A DNA stretch of 64,000 nt, from positions 62,001-126,000 of the forward strand of contig NZ_JHXN01000003.1 of NCBI RefSeq assembly GCF_000687755.1. The letters are read 5' to 3'. Under the pieces are notes generated by a model. It had not been told where the DNA came from, searched no databases, and saw only the letters and a program-made list of their open reading frames with translations. Shown piece after piece: positions 18,439 through 30,476 of this stretch. This DNA is from Taylorella asinigenitalis ATCC 700933 (GTDB lineage Bacteria > Pseudomonadota > Gammaproteobacteria > Burkholderiales > Burkholderiaceae_B). The stretch's first letter is position 1. Each line of letters begins with the position of its first letter. Position numbers and translations under genes: made by a program.

Positions 18439-19920
18439 CTATAGTTTCGAATGAGATACATGCTCAAGTAAATTTTGTACTGAAACATGCATCACATCAG
18501 TAAATGCTTGTGGGTAAACACCCATAAATATAGTAAACACCGCAAGTATCGCAAGAATTGCAAACTCACGACTATCGATATCGAACATCTCACGAACTTG
18601 TGAATTGCGGATTGGGCCGTAAGCTACTCGCTTAACCATCCACAAAGAATATGCTGCTCCAAGAATTAGTGAAGTAGCCGCTAACAAACCAATCCAGAAA
18701 TTATGTTGAACCGCAGCAAGAATTACATAAAATTCTCCGATGAAACCACTTGTGCCAGGAAGGCCACTATTAGCCATGGAGAACAATACGAAGAAAGTCA
18801 CAAACTTAGGCATCACATTAATTACGCCTCCATAGTCCTTAATCTGACGGGTGTGCAGACGATCATACATAACACCGATACACATGAACATAGCAGCAGA
18901 TACAAAGCCATGAGAAATCATCTGAATGATGGCCCCCTCAAGACCTATAGCAGTAAACAAGAATGTACCTAAAGTTACAAAACCCATGTGAGCAACGGAA
19001 GAGTAGGCAATAAGTTTTTTCATATCCTCTTGAACTATTGCAACTAAGCTAATGTAGATAATCGCAGCAAGAGAAAGAGTTATCATAAGCCAAGCCATAT
19101 CGTGAGATGCGTCTGGTGTAATTGGCAATGAAAACCTTAAAAATCCATAGGCCCCAAGTTTCAACATAATGGCTGCTAGAACCATTGAACCACCTGTAGG
19201 TGCTTCGACGTGGGCATCAGGCAACCATGTATGGACGGGCCACATCGGAACTTTAACTGCAAATGCCGCAAATAAGGCGAAGAATATAAACAACTGCGGT
19301 GTTATATCAAGTTGCAGATTATGCCATTGAGAAATTTCAAATGTCCCAGATTGGCTATATAAATATATAAACGCAATAAGAGTAAGCAATGAACCTAAAA
19401 GCGTATATAAGAAAAATTTAAATGCTGCATACACTCGATTTGGACCACCCCACACACCGATAATGATATACATCGGAATCAAAGTCGCTTCGAAGAATAC
19501 ATAAAATAATAAGCCGTCAAGTGCAACGAATACGCCTATCATCAATCCCGATAGAATTAAAAATGCAGCCATATATTGTGAGATGCGAGATTTAAAAACC
19601 TCCCAGCCAGCAACAATAACCAAAATAGTAGTAACAGCAGTAAGGAGTACAAACCAGACACTGATACCGTCCACACCTAAGTGATAAGAGGCATTAAAAG
19701 CAGAGATCCACTCAACATGCTCTACAAATTGGAACTCAGCTGTGCTTGCATCGAATCCAGCAATCAAAGGGATAGTTACTACGAAGCTTACGATAGCCCC
19801 GATAAGAGCCATGCGACGAGTGTACTCAGCTCTATCATCGCCTCCGAAGAAAAGCACAAACAAGCCTGCTATTACAGGAACAAATATCGATAAGGTTAGC
19901 CAAGGAATTGAAGAAGTCAT
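18439..19920 (-). CDS. nuoM: NADH-quinone oxidoreductase subunit M
   Basis: The 493-residue polytopic antiporter-like subunit has the conserved FAVKVPMWPVHTWLPDAHVE (Lys in the pumping channel) and KKLIAYSSVAHMGFVTLG. A conserved Glu lies in the segment FFEATLIPMYIIIG. It pumps protons in the distal membrane arm. It starts 9 bases after the nuoL stop. Confidence 0.97.
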   Translation of the reverse strand: MTSSIPWLTLSIFVPVIAGLFVLFFGGDDRAEYTRRMALIGAIVSFVVTIPLIAGFDASTAEFQFVEHVEWISAFNASYHLGVDGISVWFVLLTAVTTILVIVAGWEVFKSRISQYMAAFLILSGLMIGVFVALDGLLFYVFFEATLIPMYIIIGVWGGPNRVYAAFKFFLYTLLGSLLTLIAFIYLYSQSGTFEISQWHNLQLDITPQLFIFFALFAAFAVKVPMWPVHTWLPDAHVEAPTGGSMVLAAIMLKLGAYGFLRFSLPITPDASHDMAWLMITLSLAAIIYISLVAIVQEDMKKLIAYSSVAHMGFVTLGTFLFTAIGLEGAIIQMISHGFVSAAMFMCIGVMYDRLHTRQIKDYGGVINVMPKFVTFFVLFSMANSGLPGTSGFIGEFYVILAAVQHNFWIGLLAATSLILGAAYSLWMVKRVAYGPIRNSQVREMFDIDSREFAILAILAVFTIFMGVYPQAFTDVMHVSVQNLLEHVSHSKL

Positions 19921-19929
19921 ATGCCTACC

Positions 19930-21969
19930 TTATTTCATAAATAAAAATAATGTTATTAAGACCATGAGACCAACTATCATCACAAATGCGTAATGGTAAA
20001 TGTATCCAGATTGGAAGAATCGTCCTGTTGCTGCAAGCAAGTTTACGATTCTAGTAGCACCACCGATGAACACTCCCTCGATGATACCTTTATCCCCTGC
20101 ATTCCAAAGGAATCGACCAATATATCTAGCTCCAGCAGCGAATACGTTTTCGTAGACCCAGTCCACATAATATTTGTTCTCCAAGATGCGTATAGGGCCT
20201 GAGAGCGATTTTGCGATTTTCGTTGGCAATGTCTTGTCAATCACGTAACAATACAATGCAACAACAAAGCCTGCAACCATAAGCCAGAATGGTACAGTTG
20301 TAAAGGCATGCAAGCCATATTCAACCCATCCGTGGAAATGATGCTCTAATTCGGTAATCGCTTTATGTACAGAGGTATCTACAAATATTGCTTCCTTAAA
20401 GAAGCCGCCAAACAGCATATAATCGATTGCCCATGCACCTACAAATATAGAAGGAATAGCCAATAATATTAGTGGCAATGTAACCACCCACGGCGATTCA
20501 TGTGGTTTAGAATGACCGTGGTCATGTTCTACATGTCCATCATTATGATGATCATCCACAGGTGCCAAGTGATACCTCTCTTCTCCATGGAACACAATAA
20601 AGTAGAGTCTAAATGAATAAAGTGATGTGACAAAGACTCCAATTAAAGTAGCCCAATAAGCAAATCCTGCACCCCACACATCCGCATATTTAGCTGCTTC
20701 TATAACATGCTCTTTGGAGTAAAAACCTGAGAAAAATGGTGTTCCAACTAAGGATAGTGTGCCTATTAAGAAAGTAATCCATGTTATAGGCATATATTTG
20801 CGAACATTACCCATATAACGGATATCTTGATTGTGATGCATACCAATTATGACTGAACCCGCACCTAAGAAAAGTAGTGCTTTAAAGAATGCGTGTGTCA
20901 TTAAATGGAAGACTGCAACAGAATATGCGGAAGCACCAAGTGCAACAGTCATATATCCTAATTGCGATAAAGTAGAATAAGCCACTACACGTTTAATATC
21001 GTTTTGTATAAGACCTAGTAAGCCAAGGAATAATGCCCCTATCGCACCAACAATAATAATCAAGGATAATGCACTCGGTGCAAGCTCATACAATGGAGAA
21101 AAACGTGCCACCATAAATATACCTGCTGTCACCATGGTAGCTGCGTGAATCAATGCAGAAATCGGTGTAGGGCCTTCCATTGAATCAGGTAGCCAAGCAT
21201 GCAGTGGAACTTGAGCAGACTTACCCATTGCCCCAACAAAAAGACAGATACATGCTAGAGTAAGAAGATGCCAATCTCCCATAACAGTGATTTGATCAAG
21301 TCTATCAGCCTGAGCAAATACATCTGCATAATTAAGTGAGCCCGAATATGCAAACAATAGACCTATTCCAAGCAAGAATCCGAAGTCACCCACCCTATTA
21401 ACTAGGAAAGCTTTCATATTTGCGAAAATCGCAGTCTCTTTTGTATACCAAAAACCAATCAACAAATACGAAACTAAGCCAACAGCCTCCCAGCCAAAGA
21501 AGAGTAATAACATATTATTACCCATGACTAGAATAAGCATAGAGAAGGTAAACAGAGAAATATATGCAAAGAATCTTTGATAGCCAGGATCATCAGCCAT
21601 GTATCCGATGGTATAAATATGAACCATCAAAGAAACTGAAGTAACCACAACCATCATCATGGCACTTAAAGGGTCAATCAGAAAACCTAATTCAATTGCA
21701 AAGTGAGATTCATCAGTTGAAGAACCAATTTCAGACCAAGTGTAAAACATCTCATTGAAATAGGCATCATTAACGATTACTTCATAAAGCACAAAGCCTG
21801 AAGCAATTGCAGAAAATGCTACTAGTGCAATAGTGATTAGGTGTGCACCTTTACGAGTAACGAAATTAGAAAGAAAATTAGTACCACAAAGACCAGCAAG
21901 TATCGCACCTAGTAGAGGAGCTAGTGCAATTGCTATGAGTAAAGTTGGTGAAAGTGTAGACATATTCAT
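19930..21969 (-). CDS. nuoL: NADH-quinone oxidoreductase subunit L
   Basis: The 679-residue, largest membrane subunit has the antiporter core with AQVPLHAWLPDSMEGPTPIS and KRVVAYSTLSQLGYM. The C-terminal region should form the long lateral helix and final TM. A His/Asp-rich loop, DDHHNDGHVEHDHGHSKPHE, lies near residue 475. Such His-rich loops are seen in other betaproteobacterial NuoL proteins, and a metal-binding role is only a guess. Confidence 0.97.
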   Translation of the reverse strand: MNMSTLSPTLLIAIALAPLLGAILAGLCGTNFLSNFVTRKGAHLITIALVAFSAIASGFVLYEVIVNDAYFNEMFYTWSEIGSSTDESHFAIELGFLIDPLSAMMMVVVTSVSLMVHIYTIGYMADDPGYQRFFAYISLFTFSMLILVMGNNMLLLFFGWEAVGLVSYLLIGFWYTKETAIFANMKAFLVNRVGDFGFLLGIGLLFAYSGSLNYADVFAQADRLDQITVMGDWHLLTLACICLFVGAMGKSAQVPLHAWLPDSMEGPTPISALIHAATMVTAGIFMVARFSPLYELAPSALSLIIIVGAIGALFLGLLGLIQNDIKRVVAYSTLSQLGYMTVALGASAYSVAVFHLMTHAFFKALLFLGAGSVIIGMHHNQDIRYMGNVRKYMPITWITFLIGTLSLVGTPFFSGFYSKEHVIEAAKYADVWGAGFAYWATLIGVFVTSLYSFRLYFIVFHGEERYHLAPVDDHHNDGHVEHDHGHSKPHESPWVVTLPLILLAIPSIFVGAWAIDYMLFGGFFKEAIFVDTSVHKAITELEHHFHGWVEYGLHAFTTVPFWLMVAGFVVALYCYVIDKTLPTKIAKSLSGPIRILENKYYVDWVYENVFAAGARYIGRFLWNAGDKGIIEGVFIGGATRIVNLLAATGRFFQSGYIYHYAFVMIVGLMVLITLFLFMK

Positions 21970-21973
21970 AACC

Positions 21974-22297
21974 TTAGCCCTTCAATTGCGATACGTCATC
22001 GACGTTAATCGAGTTAAGTTTGCGGAACAATAATACCAAAATCGCTAGGCCGATTGCTGCCTCTGCAGCCGCTACAGTCAATATAAAGAAAACGAAGATT
22101 TGACCAGATGGGTCAGGCAAACCATCAACTGGATTCCAAAATGAAAATGCTACAAAGTTAATATTAACTGCAAGAAGAATGAGCTCCAACGACATAAGCA
22201 GTGCAATAAGATTTCTGCGATTAAAGAATATACCAAATACTCCTAGAGCAAAAAGTATGGCCGCAAGAATGAGGTAATGAGCAAGTGAAAGTGTCAT
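21974..22297 (-). CDS. nuoK: NADH-quinone oxidoreductase subunit K
   Basis: The 107-residue protein has three membrane segments. The first begins [19 protein letters not shown], and the second contains a conserved Glu in [14 protein letters not shown]. The third, [17 protein letters not shown], also has the family Glu. Its start shares one base with the nuoJ stop. It is part of the E-channel region of the proton path. Confidence 0.97.
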   Translation of the reverse strand: MTLSLAHYLILAAILFALGVFGIFFNRRNLIALLMSLELILLAVNINFVAFSFWNPVDGLPDPSGQIFVFFILTVAAAEAAIGLAILVLLFRKLNSINVDDVSQLKG

Positions 22298-23181
22298 TAT
22301 TTTTTTACCTCCTCATTATTCGGTGCTGATTTTGCTTCGGATTTAGTAGCATCAGACTTAGCTTCCTTGGTGGACTCCACAGGTGCAGTATTATCATTTT
22401 GTGCTAGTTGTGCTTTTGCAGGTTCTCCTGGCTTCACAGGTGAGGGCTGGCCAGCTGCTGGTTTGATATTTTTAAGATCTCTATCATTTTTAACTTCTTT
22501 TGCGTCCCTCTCTGCGGCTGAAGTATGCTTAGCTCCAGTAATAGTAACATCAGCAGGTATATCACTGACATTATCCGCTAAGGACTCAACACGAGGCTCA
22601 GATTTTAAGCTAACTAGACGTACGCGATCCTTGGCTTGTACTTTGAGCTGATCACTAACCAATACATATTTACGATTTTTTCTCTCACGCAAAGTAAGTG
22701 CGATAGCTGCAATCATTCCAACTAAAAGGATTAGAGCACCTACTTGAATTGGATAGGAATATTTACTGTACATCTCAATACCTAGTGCAAGAGCATTGTT
22801 GTAGGTTTCAGGCCAAGTCATAGGTGATGAAGTATCAAAATATGCTGATCCAAGAATAAACCCAATCTCAGCAACCATGATGCCACCTACAACTAAACCA
22901 ATTGGAAGATAGGTACGAAAGTCTTTTCTTAATGTCTCTGGCAAAACATCAACCATCATAACCACAAACAAGAATAAGACCATGACTGCCCCGACATAAA
23001 TTATGATGAGGAGCAACCCTAAAAATTCAGCACCTATTAGAATCCACAGCATTGAAGCGGTAAAAAATGCAAGTATCAAATGCAAAACTCCTACTACAGG
23101 ATGTCTTGCAAGAACCACACGCACACTTGCGTAAAGCAATATGATTGCTAATAAGTAAAATAAAATATCAGTAAAAGTCAT
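22297..23181 (-). CDS. nuoJ: NADH-quinone oxidoreductase subunit J with long C-terminal tail
   Basis: The first 170 residues are the normal five-TM NuoJ, including [21 protein letters not shown]. The total length of 294 is more than 100 residues beyond the usual size. The extra tail (about 190-294) is charged and rich in Ala, Lys, Glu, Pro and Ser, ending in repeated KSEAKS/KSDATKS-type units. It probably hangs disordered in the cytoplasm. Reading frame and stop are clear, so this is a real extension rather than a frameshift. Confidence 0.95.
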   Translation of the reverse strand: MTFTDILFYLLAIILLYASVRVVLARHPVVGVLHLILAFFTASMLWILIGAEFLGLLLIIIYVGAVMVLFLFVVMMVDVLPETLRKDFRTYLPIGLVVGGIMVAEIGFILGSAYFDTSSPMTWPETYNNALALGIEMYSKYSYPIQVGALILLVGMIAAIALTLRERKNRKYVLVSDQLKVQAKDRVRLVSLKSEPRVESLADNVSDIPADVTITGAKHTSAAERDAKEVKNDRDLKNIKPAAGQPSPVKPGEPAKAQLAQNDNTAPVESTKEAKSDATKSEAKSAPNNEEVKK

Positions 23182-23192
23182 ATCTTAAACAC

Positions 23193-23696
23193 CTATCGGT
23201 ATTTACCGTCAATTGCACGTCTAGCAGCAATCTCAGGTTCATATTTGTCACCGATTGCAAGCAACATGTCTTTAGTAAAATACAAGTCACTTGCTTTTTC
23301 GCCGTGATACTCGTGAATATGAGTTTCAACAATAGCCTCCACAGGACAGCTTTCTTCACAAAATCCACAGAATATACACTTAGTTAAATCTATATCGTAT
23401 CGTGTAGTTTTACGTGCACCATCTTCGCGCTCGTGCGATTCAATAGTTATGGCCATGGCAGGACAGACTGCCTCGCACAATTTACAAGCAATACATCTCT
23501 CCTCCCCATTTTCGTAACGTCTTTGTGCATGTAGACCGCGAAAACGAGGAGACATTGGAGTTTTCTCGTAAGGATATCGAAGAGTAAATTTCGGTTTAAA
23601 AAAGTACTTTCCTGTAACCGCCATCCCTTTTAAGAGTTCAGTTAGAAAAAGTCCGGCAAATGATTTAGCAAAACTCACAACTACTCCTAATTCCAA
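23193..23696 (-). CDS. nuoI: NADH-quinone oxidoreductase subunit I (ferredoxin-like)
   Basis: The 167-residue protein has two 4Fe-4S motifs, [12 protein letters not shown] and [12 protein letters not shown], which hold clusters N6a and N6b between the peripheral arm and the quinone site. The N-terminal amphipathic region contains [10 protein letters not shown]. It overlaps the end of nuoH by 10 nt. Confidence 0.97.
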   Translation of the reverse strand: MELGVVVSFAKSFAGLFLTELLKGMAVTGKYFFKPKFTLRYPYEKTPMSPRFRGLHAQRRYENGEERCIACKLCEAVCPAMAITIESHEREDGARKTTRYDIDLTKCIFCGFCEESCPVEAIVETHIHEYHGEKASDLYFTKDMLLAIGDKYEPEIAARRAIDGKYR

Positions 23697-24784
23697 ATAC
23701 TAAGTGGAGAATTTTTCCATACGGCAATAACTAAGAACCATATACCTGTCAATGGTATGAAAATTTTCCAACCTAAACGCATAATCTGGTCGTAACGATA
23801 TCTTGGAAATGTCGCCCTAAACCAGATAAAGAATGAAACGATAACAAATGCTTTTATACCAAGCCATATCCAACCTGGAATATAAGTGAACGGTGCAAAA
23901 TCAAGTGGGCTTGTCCAACCGCCTAAGAAAAAGATAGACGCCATAGAAGAAAGCAAAATCATATTTGCGTATTCAGCTAAGAAGAACATCGCAAAGCCCA
24001 TACCTGAGTATTCGACCATATGACCCGCAACAATCTCTGACTCACCCTCAACAACATCAAATGGATGACGATTAGTTTCAGCAACTGATGAAATTACATA
24101 GATCACAAATAGTGGCAATAGTGGTAGCCAATTCCAAGACATAAATGTAATACCATGCTCAGCAAACCATCCTTCTGTTTGTTGAAGTACAACTCCGTTC
24201 ATATTCAAAGTGCCTGACACTAAGAGCACAGTTAATAGAACAAAACCCATAGCTAATTCATAAGAAATCATCTGAGCAGATGCACGCATAGCCGCGATTA
24301 AAGGATATTTAGAGTTAGAGGCCCAACCCCCTAAAATAACACCATATACACCGATTGATGTAACAGCCATAACAAAGAGCAAACCAGCATTAATATCAGC
24401 CAATATAGCTTCAGGGCCAAAAGGAACTACAGCCCATGTCACAAGTGCAGGAACTAAAGTAATTAAAGTTGCAAGCAAATATAAAACTTTATTTGCTTTA
24501 GCAGGGATAATGACTTCCTTAGTTAATAATTTCAGAACGTCCGCAAACGGTTGAAGCAAACCTGCAGGCCCAACTCGGTTAGGTCCTCGACGCACATGCA
24601 TGTAGGCAATGAGTCTGCGCTCCCACAATGTTAAAAATGCAACCAATATAACAATTGGAAAGATGATTACTAGAATCATCAATACATACCAAATTATCAT
24701 CCATAGAGTAGGACCAAAGAAGTCAGCTCCCCATAGATGAAGTTGTGCGATTCCGTCTGTAAACCATGACCATATATTCATCAC
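23687..24784 (-). CDS. nuoH: NADH-quinone oxidoreductase subunit H
   Basis: The 365-residue protein has about eight TM segments and forms the roof of the quinone chamber. Conserved loops include [19 protein letters not shown] and [37 protein letters not shown] lies near the C-terminus. It overlaps nuoG by 4 nt and nuoI by 10 nt. Confidence 0.97.
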   Translation of the reverse strand: MMNIWSWFTDGIAQLHLWGADFFGPTLWMIIWYVLMILVIIFPIVILVAFLTLWERRLIAYMHVRRGPNRVGPAGLLQPFADVLKLLTKEVIIPAKANKVLYLLATLITLVPALVTWAVVPFGPEAILADINAGLLFVMAVTSIGVYGVILGGWASNSKYPLIAAMRASAQMISYELAMGFVLLTVLLVSGTLNMNGVVLQQTEGWFAEHGITFMSWNWLPLLPLFVIYVISSVAETNRHPFDVVEGESEIVAGHMVEYSGMGFAMFFLAEYANMILLSSMASIFFLGGWTSPLDFAPFTYIPGWIWLGIKAFVIVSFFIWFRATFPRYRYDQIMRLGWKIFIPLTGIWFLVIAVWKNSPLSIWN

Positions 24785-27174
24785 ACACGCTCCACTTTAA
24801 TCATAGAGTATGAATTACCCAACTTAATGGTCTCCTCAAATCCTTGCGAAATACGAATCACCCCTTCAGGCAATATCTCATTGCACCTAACAGTAAATTC
24901 ACCAGATCCAGAATCGCTCGTTAACTTAACGCTATCACCGCATGAAACCTCAAGCTTCTCTAAATCGATTTTACTTAATTGAACGCAAGGGGATAAGCTA
25001 ATTTCAGTTTGTTGTAATGAATGAGCTCTTCTTACGATAGCATCAGTTTTGTAAATAGGGACCTCGGAAATTCTTTCAAACATAATTGGAGCTTCTTCTT
25101 TTGTGGCACCCTTCGCAGCATCTCCAGAAGCATCTTCCGCACTACCATCATCTGAAGAACTAGCGGCAGCCGATGTACCCTCAGCCGATTTCAAACCGCC
25201 CACTTCAAGAATATTGTTTGAGGTTTGATTTTGTCTTGATTCAGAGATGGCAATGTTTGCGATTTCATCCGAATCATTAAAATTCGAATCAGGCACACCA
25301 AGCAAATTACATAGCACTCGCAGAACCTTCCAAGCAGGACGAGATTCTCCTAATCCTGAAACCACGCCTTTAAAAGATTGACGCCTACCTTCTGCATTTA
25401 TATATGTGCCAGAAGTTTCAGCAAACGGACCGATAGGCAGCATCACTTTAGCCCAATCCACAGCCGCAGAGACATAAGGAGTCAAAGCCACTGCAAATGA
25501 ATCCGCAAGCACTTTTTGAGCTTGCAGTCCATTTTCCATATCAAATTTAGGCTCTACATTATGAACAATAAAGGCACTCAATTTTTCTTGAATCATCTCT
25601 TTTGCACTTAATCCGTCTCGTGCAACAGTGCCTAATGTATATGATCCAACAGTGTTTGCGCCTGAAGTTAAAAATCCTAACTTAGCTCCCATAGATTTAG
25701 CTAATTTTTGTGCAGCCAATAAAAGCTCAGATGCATTTGGAGCATTAGTTACAGCATTTCCTACAAGAACAACAGAATTTTCAAAGCCACTTATGCGTGA
25801 TGCAAATAGTTGATTTGCATCGCTCGTATCGTAATCTTCATCTTCCTTATGATTAACGAGTACATCTGAAATTTCATTAATTTTCGCAGCTAATTCAGAT
25901 GGTTTTACATGAACACGTGCCGCTAGTTCAATTTTAGGGTCTTCTGCAAAGCTATCTATGATGGCAATGCTTGCGCCTCTTTTCGCCGCCTGTCTTAATC
26001 TCTGAGCAAAAAGTGGATGGTCCTTGCGTAAATTCGAACCAATAACAACCGCTGAATCAACAGTGCTTAAATCGGCTATAGACACCCCAAGCGTAGGAAC
26101 ACCTTCGATTGATTTTGCAAGCAATGAATCGTTAGAGCGCAGATTTGTATCAATATTTTGAGAGCCCAAATGTTTAGTGATTTTCTTAAGAAGATAAAGT
26201 TCTTCAAGAGTACTACTCTCTGAAGCCAGAACACCTAATGAGTTTGATTCTTTAGATACAATTTCTCTGATATTATCCGCAACGAAATTTAAAGCCTCTG
26301 ACCAGTCTACTTCCTTCCAAACATTATTAGTAGTTTTAATCATTGGGGTAGTCAATCGGTCTTCAGTAACAAGTCCCTCGTATGACCATCTGTCCTTATC
26401 TGAAATCCAGCATTCATTTACGGCTTCGTTTTCTTTTGGCAATACGCGTAAAACTTCATTGTTCTTAATTTGAGCAATCACATTCGAACCAACACTGTCA
26501 TGTGGACTAATAGTTTCACGTCTTGCTAGCTCCCATGTACGTGCTTCGAATCTAAATGGTTTAGATGTAAGTGCTCCAACAGGACATACATCAATCATAT
26601 TTCCTGATAATTCTGACTCAATCGCTTTTCCGAGGAAGTTGGTGATTTCAGAACGTTCATTTCTGTAAACCATGCCCAATTCCATCTGTCCAGCAATTTC
26701 CTGACCAAAACGTACGCAACGAGTACAGTGAATGCAACGAGACATCTCCTCAGCTGAAACCAAGGGCCCAAGGTTTTTATGGAATATAACTCGTTTCTCT
26801 TCATCATAACGAGAGGTGGAATATCCATAGCCAACAGCCAAGTCTTGTAACTGACATTCCCCACCTTGGTCACACACAGGGCAATCAAGTGGATGGTTAA
26901 TAAGCAAGAATTCCATAACGGCTTCTTGCCCTGCTTTTGCTTTTGGTGATTTCGTATAAACCACCATGCCATTAGTAACAGGAGTAGCACAGGCTGGCAA
27001 TGCTTTTGGTACTTTTTCTACCTCTACTAAACACATGCGACAGCTTGCAGCGATCGATAATTTTTTGTGATAGCAAAAGTGAGGTATATAGATTCCAAGC
27101 TTATTAGCGGCTTGGATAATCATACTGCCGTCTTCTACTTGTACTGGTCTGCCATCAATTGTAAGTTCAATCAT
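24781..27174 (-). CDS. nuoG: NADH-quinone oxidoreductase subunit G
   Basis: The 797-residue iron-sulfur subunit has an N-terminal 2Fe-2S domain with [15 protein letters not shown] and ACATPV. The His/Cys 4Fe-4S region [14 protein letters not shown] and a CIHCTRC motif with a DVCPVGAL partner follow. A molybdopterin-oxidoreductase-like domain comes next. The extra N7 cluster motif of E. coli is not seen. A low-complexity Ala/Ser/Asp/Glu insert lies near residues 680-705. It has three TGGCAATG motifs. Confidence 0.96.
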   Translation of the reverse strand: MIELTIDGRPVQVEDGSMIIQAANKLGIYIPHFCYHKKLSIAASCRMCLVEVEKVPKALPACATPVTNGMVVYTKSPKAKAGQEAVMEFLLINHPLDCPVCDQGGECQLQDLAVGYGYSTSRYDEEKRVIFHKNLGPLVSAEEMSRCIHCTRCVRFGQEIAGQMELGMVYRNERSEITNFLGKAIESELSGNMIDVCPVGALTSKPFRFEARTWELARRETISPHDSVGSNVIAQIKNNEVLRVLPKENEAVNECWISDKDRWSYEGLVTEDRLTTPMIKTTNNVWKEVDWSEALNFVADNIREIVSKESNSLGVLASESSTLEELYLLKKITKHLGSQNIDTNLRSNDSLLAKSIEGVPTLGVSIADLSTVDSAVVIGSNLRKDHPLFAQRLRQAAKRGASIAIIDSFAEDPKIELAARVHVKPSELAAKINEISDVLVNHKEDEDYDTSDANQLFASRISGFENSVVLVGNAVTNAPNASELLLAAQKLAKSMGAKLGFLTSGANTVGSYTLGTVARDGLSAKEMIQEKLSAFIVHNVEPKFDMENGLQAQKVLADSFAVALTPYVSAAVDWAKVMLPIGPFAETSGTYINAEGRRQSFKGVVSGLGESRPAWKVLRVLCNLLGVPDSNFNDSDEIANIAISESRQNQTSNNILEVGGLKSAEGTSAAASSSDDGSAEDASGDAAKGATKEEAPIMFERISEVPIYKTDAIVRRAHSLQQTEISLSPCVQLSKIDLEKLEVSCGDSVKLTSDSGSGEFTVRCNEILPEGVIRISQGFEETIKLGNSYSMIKVERV

Positions 27175-27188
27175 AATTAATGAATGTC

Positions 27189-28547
27189 CTAGTTATAAGG
27201 TGCTACAAGGCACTTTTTATTTTCTATATGGTAGATGAATTCATCGCGATAATGTTTTAAGAATGCACGTACTGGCATCGCTGCAGCATCACCTAAAGCA
27301 CAAATTGTGCGACCCATAATGTTTCCGGCTACACGATCTAATTGATCTAGATCTTCAATACGCCCATGACCATGTTCGATACGATGAACTAATCTGTAAA
27401 GCCATCCTGTACCTTCGCGACACGGTGTACACTGTCCGCAACTCTCATCTTGATAAAAATGTGAAAGTCGAAGTAGGGATTTAACCATACAACGAGTATC
27501 ATTCATAACGATAACTGCCCCAGATCCAAGCATAGAACCCGCTTTAGAAATAGAGTCGTAATCCATATTAGTTTGCATCATGATTTCTGCAGGAAGTACA
27601 GGAGAACTCGATCCTCCTGGTATCACGGCTTTAAGCGGTCTTCCCTCTCTCATACCTCCAGCTAATTCTAATAATGTAGCAAAAGATGTACCTAGAGGAA
27701 TTTCATAAGTACCTGGTCTTTCTACATCTCCTGAAATTGAAAATAATTTAGTTCCTCCATTATTTGGAAGGCCAACTTCAAGATATGCAGGACCACCATT
27801 TCTTATAATCCATGGAACTGCTGCAAATGTCTCTGCATTATTAATAGTCGTAGGTTTTCCGTACAAACCAAAACTAGCTGGAAATGGAGGCTTAAATCGC
27901 GGTTGCCCTTTTTTACCCTCTAAGGATTCAAGCAAAGCAGTCTCTTCTCCGCAGATATAAGCACCGTATCCATGATGAGCCTCAAGATCAAAACTAAAGT
28001 CAGTGCCCAAAATATTATTACCTAAATATCCCGCAGCTCTTGCTTCATGAATCGCTTCTTGAAACCTTTCGTAAATCTCGAAAATCTCACCGTGTATATA
28101 GTTATAGCCACGGGTAACCCCCATAGCAAAACCACCTATGATCATCCCTTCAATGACACAATGTGGATTAAATCGCAATATATCGCGGTCTTTGAAGGTA
28201 CCAGGCTCACCCTCATCAGAGTTACAAACCACATACTTTTGCCCTGGAAATGCCCTAGGCATAAAACTCCATTTAAGGCCTGTTGGGAAACCTGCCCCAC
28301 CACGACCACGCAAACCAGAAACTTTGAGCTCAGCAATAATATCCTCAGGTTTCATGCCATCTGTTAAGATTTTTTTTACGGCTTCATAACCACCACGTTT
28401 TACATAATCTTCAAGATGCCAGTTTGAACCATCTAAATCCGCCAAAATCTGAGGCTTGATATGTCGCCCATGGAAAATCATGCTGTCTTCATGATTCCCT
28501 GATGGATTTGGTTCTAAACCTTGAGAGTATTTTTCTAAGAAATTCAT
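27189..28547 (-). CDS. nuoF: NADH-quinone oxidoreductase subunit F (NADH/FMN site)
   Basis: The 452-residue flavoprotein has the NADH/FMN-binding segment [18 protein letters not shown]. The acidic Glu-Glu pair is in [13 protein letters not shown], and the N3 cluster motif is [12 protein letters not shown] with a distant Cys in [13 protein letters not shown] is oxidised here. It overlaps nuoE by 4 nt. Confidence 0.97.
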   Translation of the reverse strand: MNFLEKYSQGLEPNPSGNHEDSMIFHGRHIKPQILADLDGSNWHLEDYVKRGGYEAVKKILTDGMKPEDIIAELKVSGLRGRGGAGFPTGLKWSFMPRAFPGQKYVVCNSDEGEPGTFKDRDILRFNPHCVIEGMIIGGFAMGVTRGYNYIHGEIFEIYERFQEAIHEARAAGYLGNNILGTDFSFDLEAHHGYGAYICGEETALLESLEGKKGQPRFKPPFPASFGLYGKPTTINNAETFAAVPWIIRNGGPAYLEVGLPNNGGTKLFSISGDVERPGTYEIPLGTSFATLLELAGGMREGRPLKAVIPGGSSSPVLPAEIMMQTNMDYDSISKAGSMLGSGAVIVMNDTRCMVKSLLRLSHFYQDESCGQCTPCREGTGWLYRLVHRIEHGHGRIEDLDQLDRVAGNIMGRTICALGDAAAMPVRAFLKHYRDEFIYHIENKKCLVAPYN

Positions 28548-29188
28548 GCAGACTCTCCTGAATCAGTAGGTCTAAGTCCAGAGGTCATAGTTTCAGAAGG
28601 ATTTACCTTTGCTATATTTGGAGAACCACTTGGTGCCTCAATAGAACTTGGATCCACATGCTCTTCATCGGATACAGTAGCATTTTTAAATTTAGGCTCA
28701 ACACCTTCTTCTTTATAAATATCTTCTAAAAGCTCATCTATACGAGCTTTATCCATACGTACACACATATGATGATTATTTATAAGCAGCACTGGAGAGT
28801 CCCCGCACGCACCCATACATTCACCCGCCTTAATAGTAATTAAGCCATCTTGTGATGTTTCGTCGATACCAATTCCAAGTTTTTCTTGTAAATAATTAAT
28901 CGTTTGAACACCCTCTCTTAGAGCACAGGGCAAATTTGTACAGACCGTAATTTTATATTTTCCAACTGGCTGAAGTTCATACATATTATAGAAAGTAGCA
29001 ACTTCCTGAACTGCCATTACAGGCATACCCAAATAGGTGGCAATGTCCTCCACTACTTCAGGTGATACCCAATTCAACTCAGTTTGGGCTATACGCAAAG
29101 CGGACATAACTGCTGACTGTCGCTGGTCCTCAGGATATTTCTTGAGTTCCGCGTCAATTAATTCATAAGCTTTTTCTGAAAGCAACAT
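28544..29188 (-). CDS. nuoE: NADH-quinone oxidoreductase subunit E with C-terminal extension
   Basis: The thioredoxin-like 2Fe-2S subunit has cluster N1a ligands in [11 protein letters not shown] and [11 protein letters not shown]. The core is about 160 residues. A tail of about 50 residues, rich in Ser, Glu, Pro and Thr (from about 165 to 214), is not part of the conserved fold. One TGGCAATG lies in the gene. It sits 31 bases after nuoD. Confidence 0.95.
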   Translation of the reverse strand: MLLSEKAYELIDAELKKYPEDQRQSAVMSALRIAQTELNWVSPEVVEDIATYLGMPVMAVQEVATFYNMYELQPVGKYKITVCTNLPCALREGVQTINYLQEKLGIGIDETSQDGLITIKAGECMGACGDSPVLLINNHHMCVRMDKARIDELLEDIYKEEGVEPKFKNATVSDEEHVDPSSIEAPSGSPNIAKVNPSETMTSGLRPTDSGESA

Positions 29189-29219
29189 ACAGTTCTACCA
29201 AATAATTTGCTAGCACATA

Positions 29220-30476
29220 CTAGCGATCAATTTCACCAAATACAATATCTTGCGTACCAATTACGGTAACAGCATCCGCAATCATATGACCTCGTGTCAT
29301 TTCATCGAATGATTGCAAATGCACAAATCCAGGGGCTCTGATTTTTAAGCGATAAGGTTTATTAGCCCCATCAGAAATTATATAAACTCCAAATTCGCCC
29401 TTAGGATGTTCAACGCATGAGTAGACTTCACCCTCAGGAACAGGAAACCCTTCTGTGAAGAACTTAAAGTGGTGAATTAAATCCTCCATACCCGATTTAA
29501 TGAGTTCTCGTTTAGGAGGTGCAATTTTATGATTGTCTACTATAACAGGACCTGGGTTTTCTTTAAGCCACTTAACGCACTGAGCAATAATCTTATTACT
29601 TTCGCGCAATTCTGCAATTCTACATAAATATCTATCGTAGCAATCACCATTTACGCCAACAGGTGTCATAAACTCAAGTTTATCGTAAACTTCATATGGT
29701 TGTTTACGACGCAAATCCCACTCTATTCCACATCCACGGAGCATAACTCCAGAAAATCCCAAAGCTTTAGCTCTTTCAGGTTCAACAATACCAATGTTTA
29801 CTAGGCGCTGCTTCCAAATACGATTATCTGTAAGCAAGGTTTCATATTCATCTACGCATTTAGGGAATCTTTGAGTAAAGTCTTCAATAAAATCTAGTAA
29901 GGATCCTTCACGAGCTTGATTAAGTCGCTTCATCTCACGAACATTACGATATTTTGAATCAATCTCATGCTTAGGCATAGTGTCTGGAAGGTCACGATAC
30001 ACACCACCCACCCTGTAATAAGCCGCATGCATACGAGCACCAGAAACAGCTTCATAACAGTCCATTAAATCTTCACGCTCACGGAACATATAAAGCATGC
30101 CAGCCATAGCACCTACGTCCAATGCGTGAGACCCTAAGCTCATAAGGTGATTTAAAATACGAGTAATTTCATCGAACATCACACGGATATACTGAGCTCG
30201 AATAGGCACTTCAATTCCAAGTAGTCGTTCAATACCCATCACATACGCATGCTCATTACACATCATGGATACATAATCTAAACGATCCATATATGGCAAT
30301 GCTTGTAAGAATGTCTTAGATTCTGCTAATTTTTCAGTACCACGATGAAGCAAGCCAATATGCGGATCAGCTCTTTGGATTACTTCTCCGTTTAATTCGA
30401 GGATTAGACGTAACACTCCATGAGCCGCAGGGTGTTGAGGTCCAAAATTAAGTGTGTAGTTTTGTAATTCAGACAT
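29220..30476 (-). CDS. nuoD: NADH-quinone oxidoreductase subunit D
   Basis: The 418-residue 49-kDa-type subunit starts with the signature [16 protein letters not shown] and [12 protein letters not shown]. The quinone-pocket His and Tyr residues lie in these and in the [16 protein letters not shown] segment. It overlaps nuoC by 8 nt. NuoC and NuoD are separate here, as in most betaproteobacteria, not fused as in E. coli. Confidence 0.97.
   Translation of the reverse strand: MSELQNYTLNFGPQHPAAHGVLRLILELNGEVIQRADPHIGLLHRGTEKLAESKTFLQALPYMDRLDYVSMMCNEHAYVMGIERLLGIEVPIRAQYIRVMFDEITRILNHLMSLGSHALDVGAMAGMLYMFREREDLMDCYEAVSGARMHAAYYRVGGVYRDLPDTMPKHEIDSKYRNVREMKRLNQAREGSLLDFIEDFTQRFPKCVDEYETLLTDNRIWKQRLVNIGIVEPERAKALGFSGVMLRGCGIEWDLRRKQPYEVYDKLEFMTPVGVNGDCYDRYLCRIAELRESNKIIAQCVKWLKENPGPVIVDNHKIAPPKRELIKSGMEDLIHHFKFFTEGFPVPEGEVYSCVEHPKGEFGVYIISDGANKPYRLKIRAPGFVHLQSFDEMTRGHMIADAVTVIGTQDIVFGEIDR

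Noticed and set aside
20450-20580. His-rich loop of NuoL as a novel metal sensor
   Set aside because: Similar His-rich loops occur in other betaproteobacterial NuoL proteins as far as I know, so it is not unusual enough.
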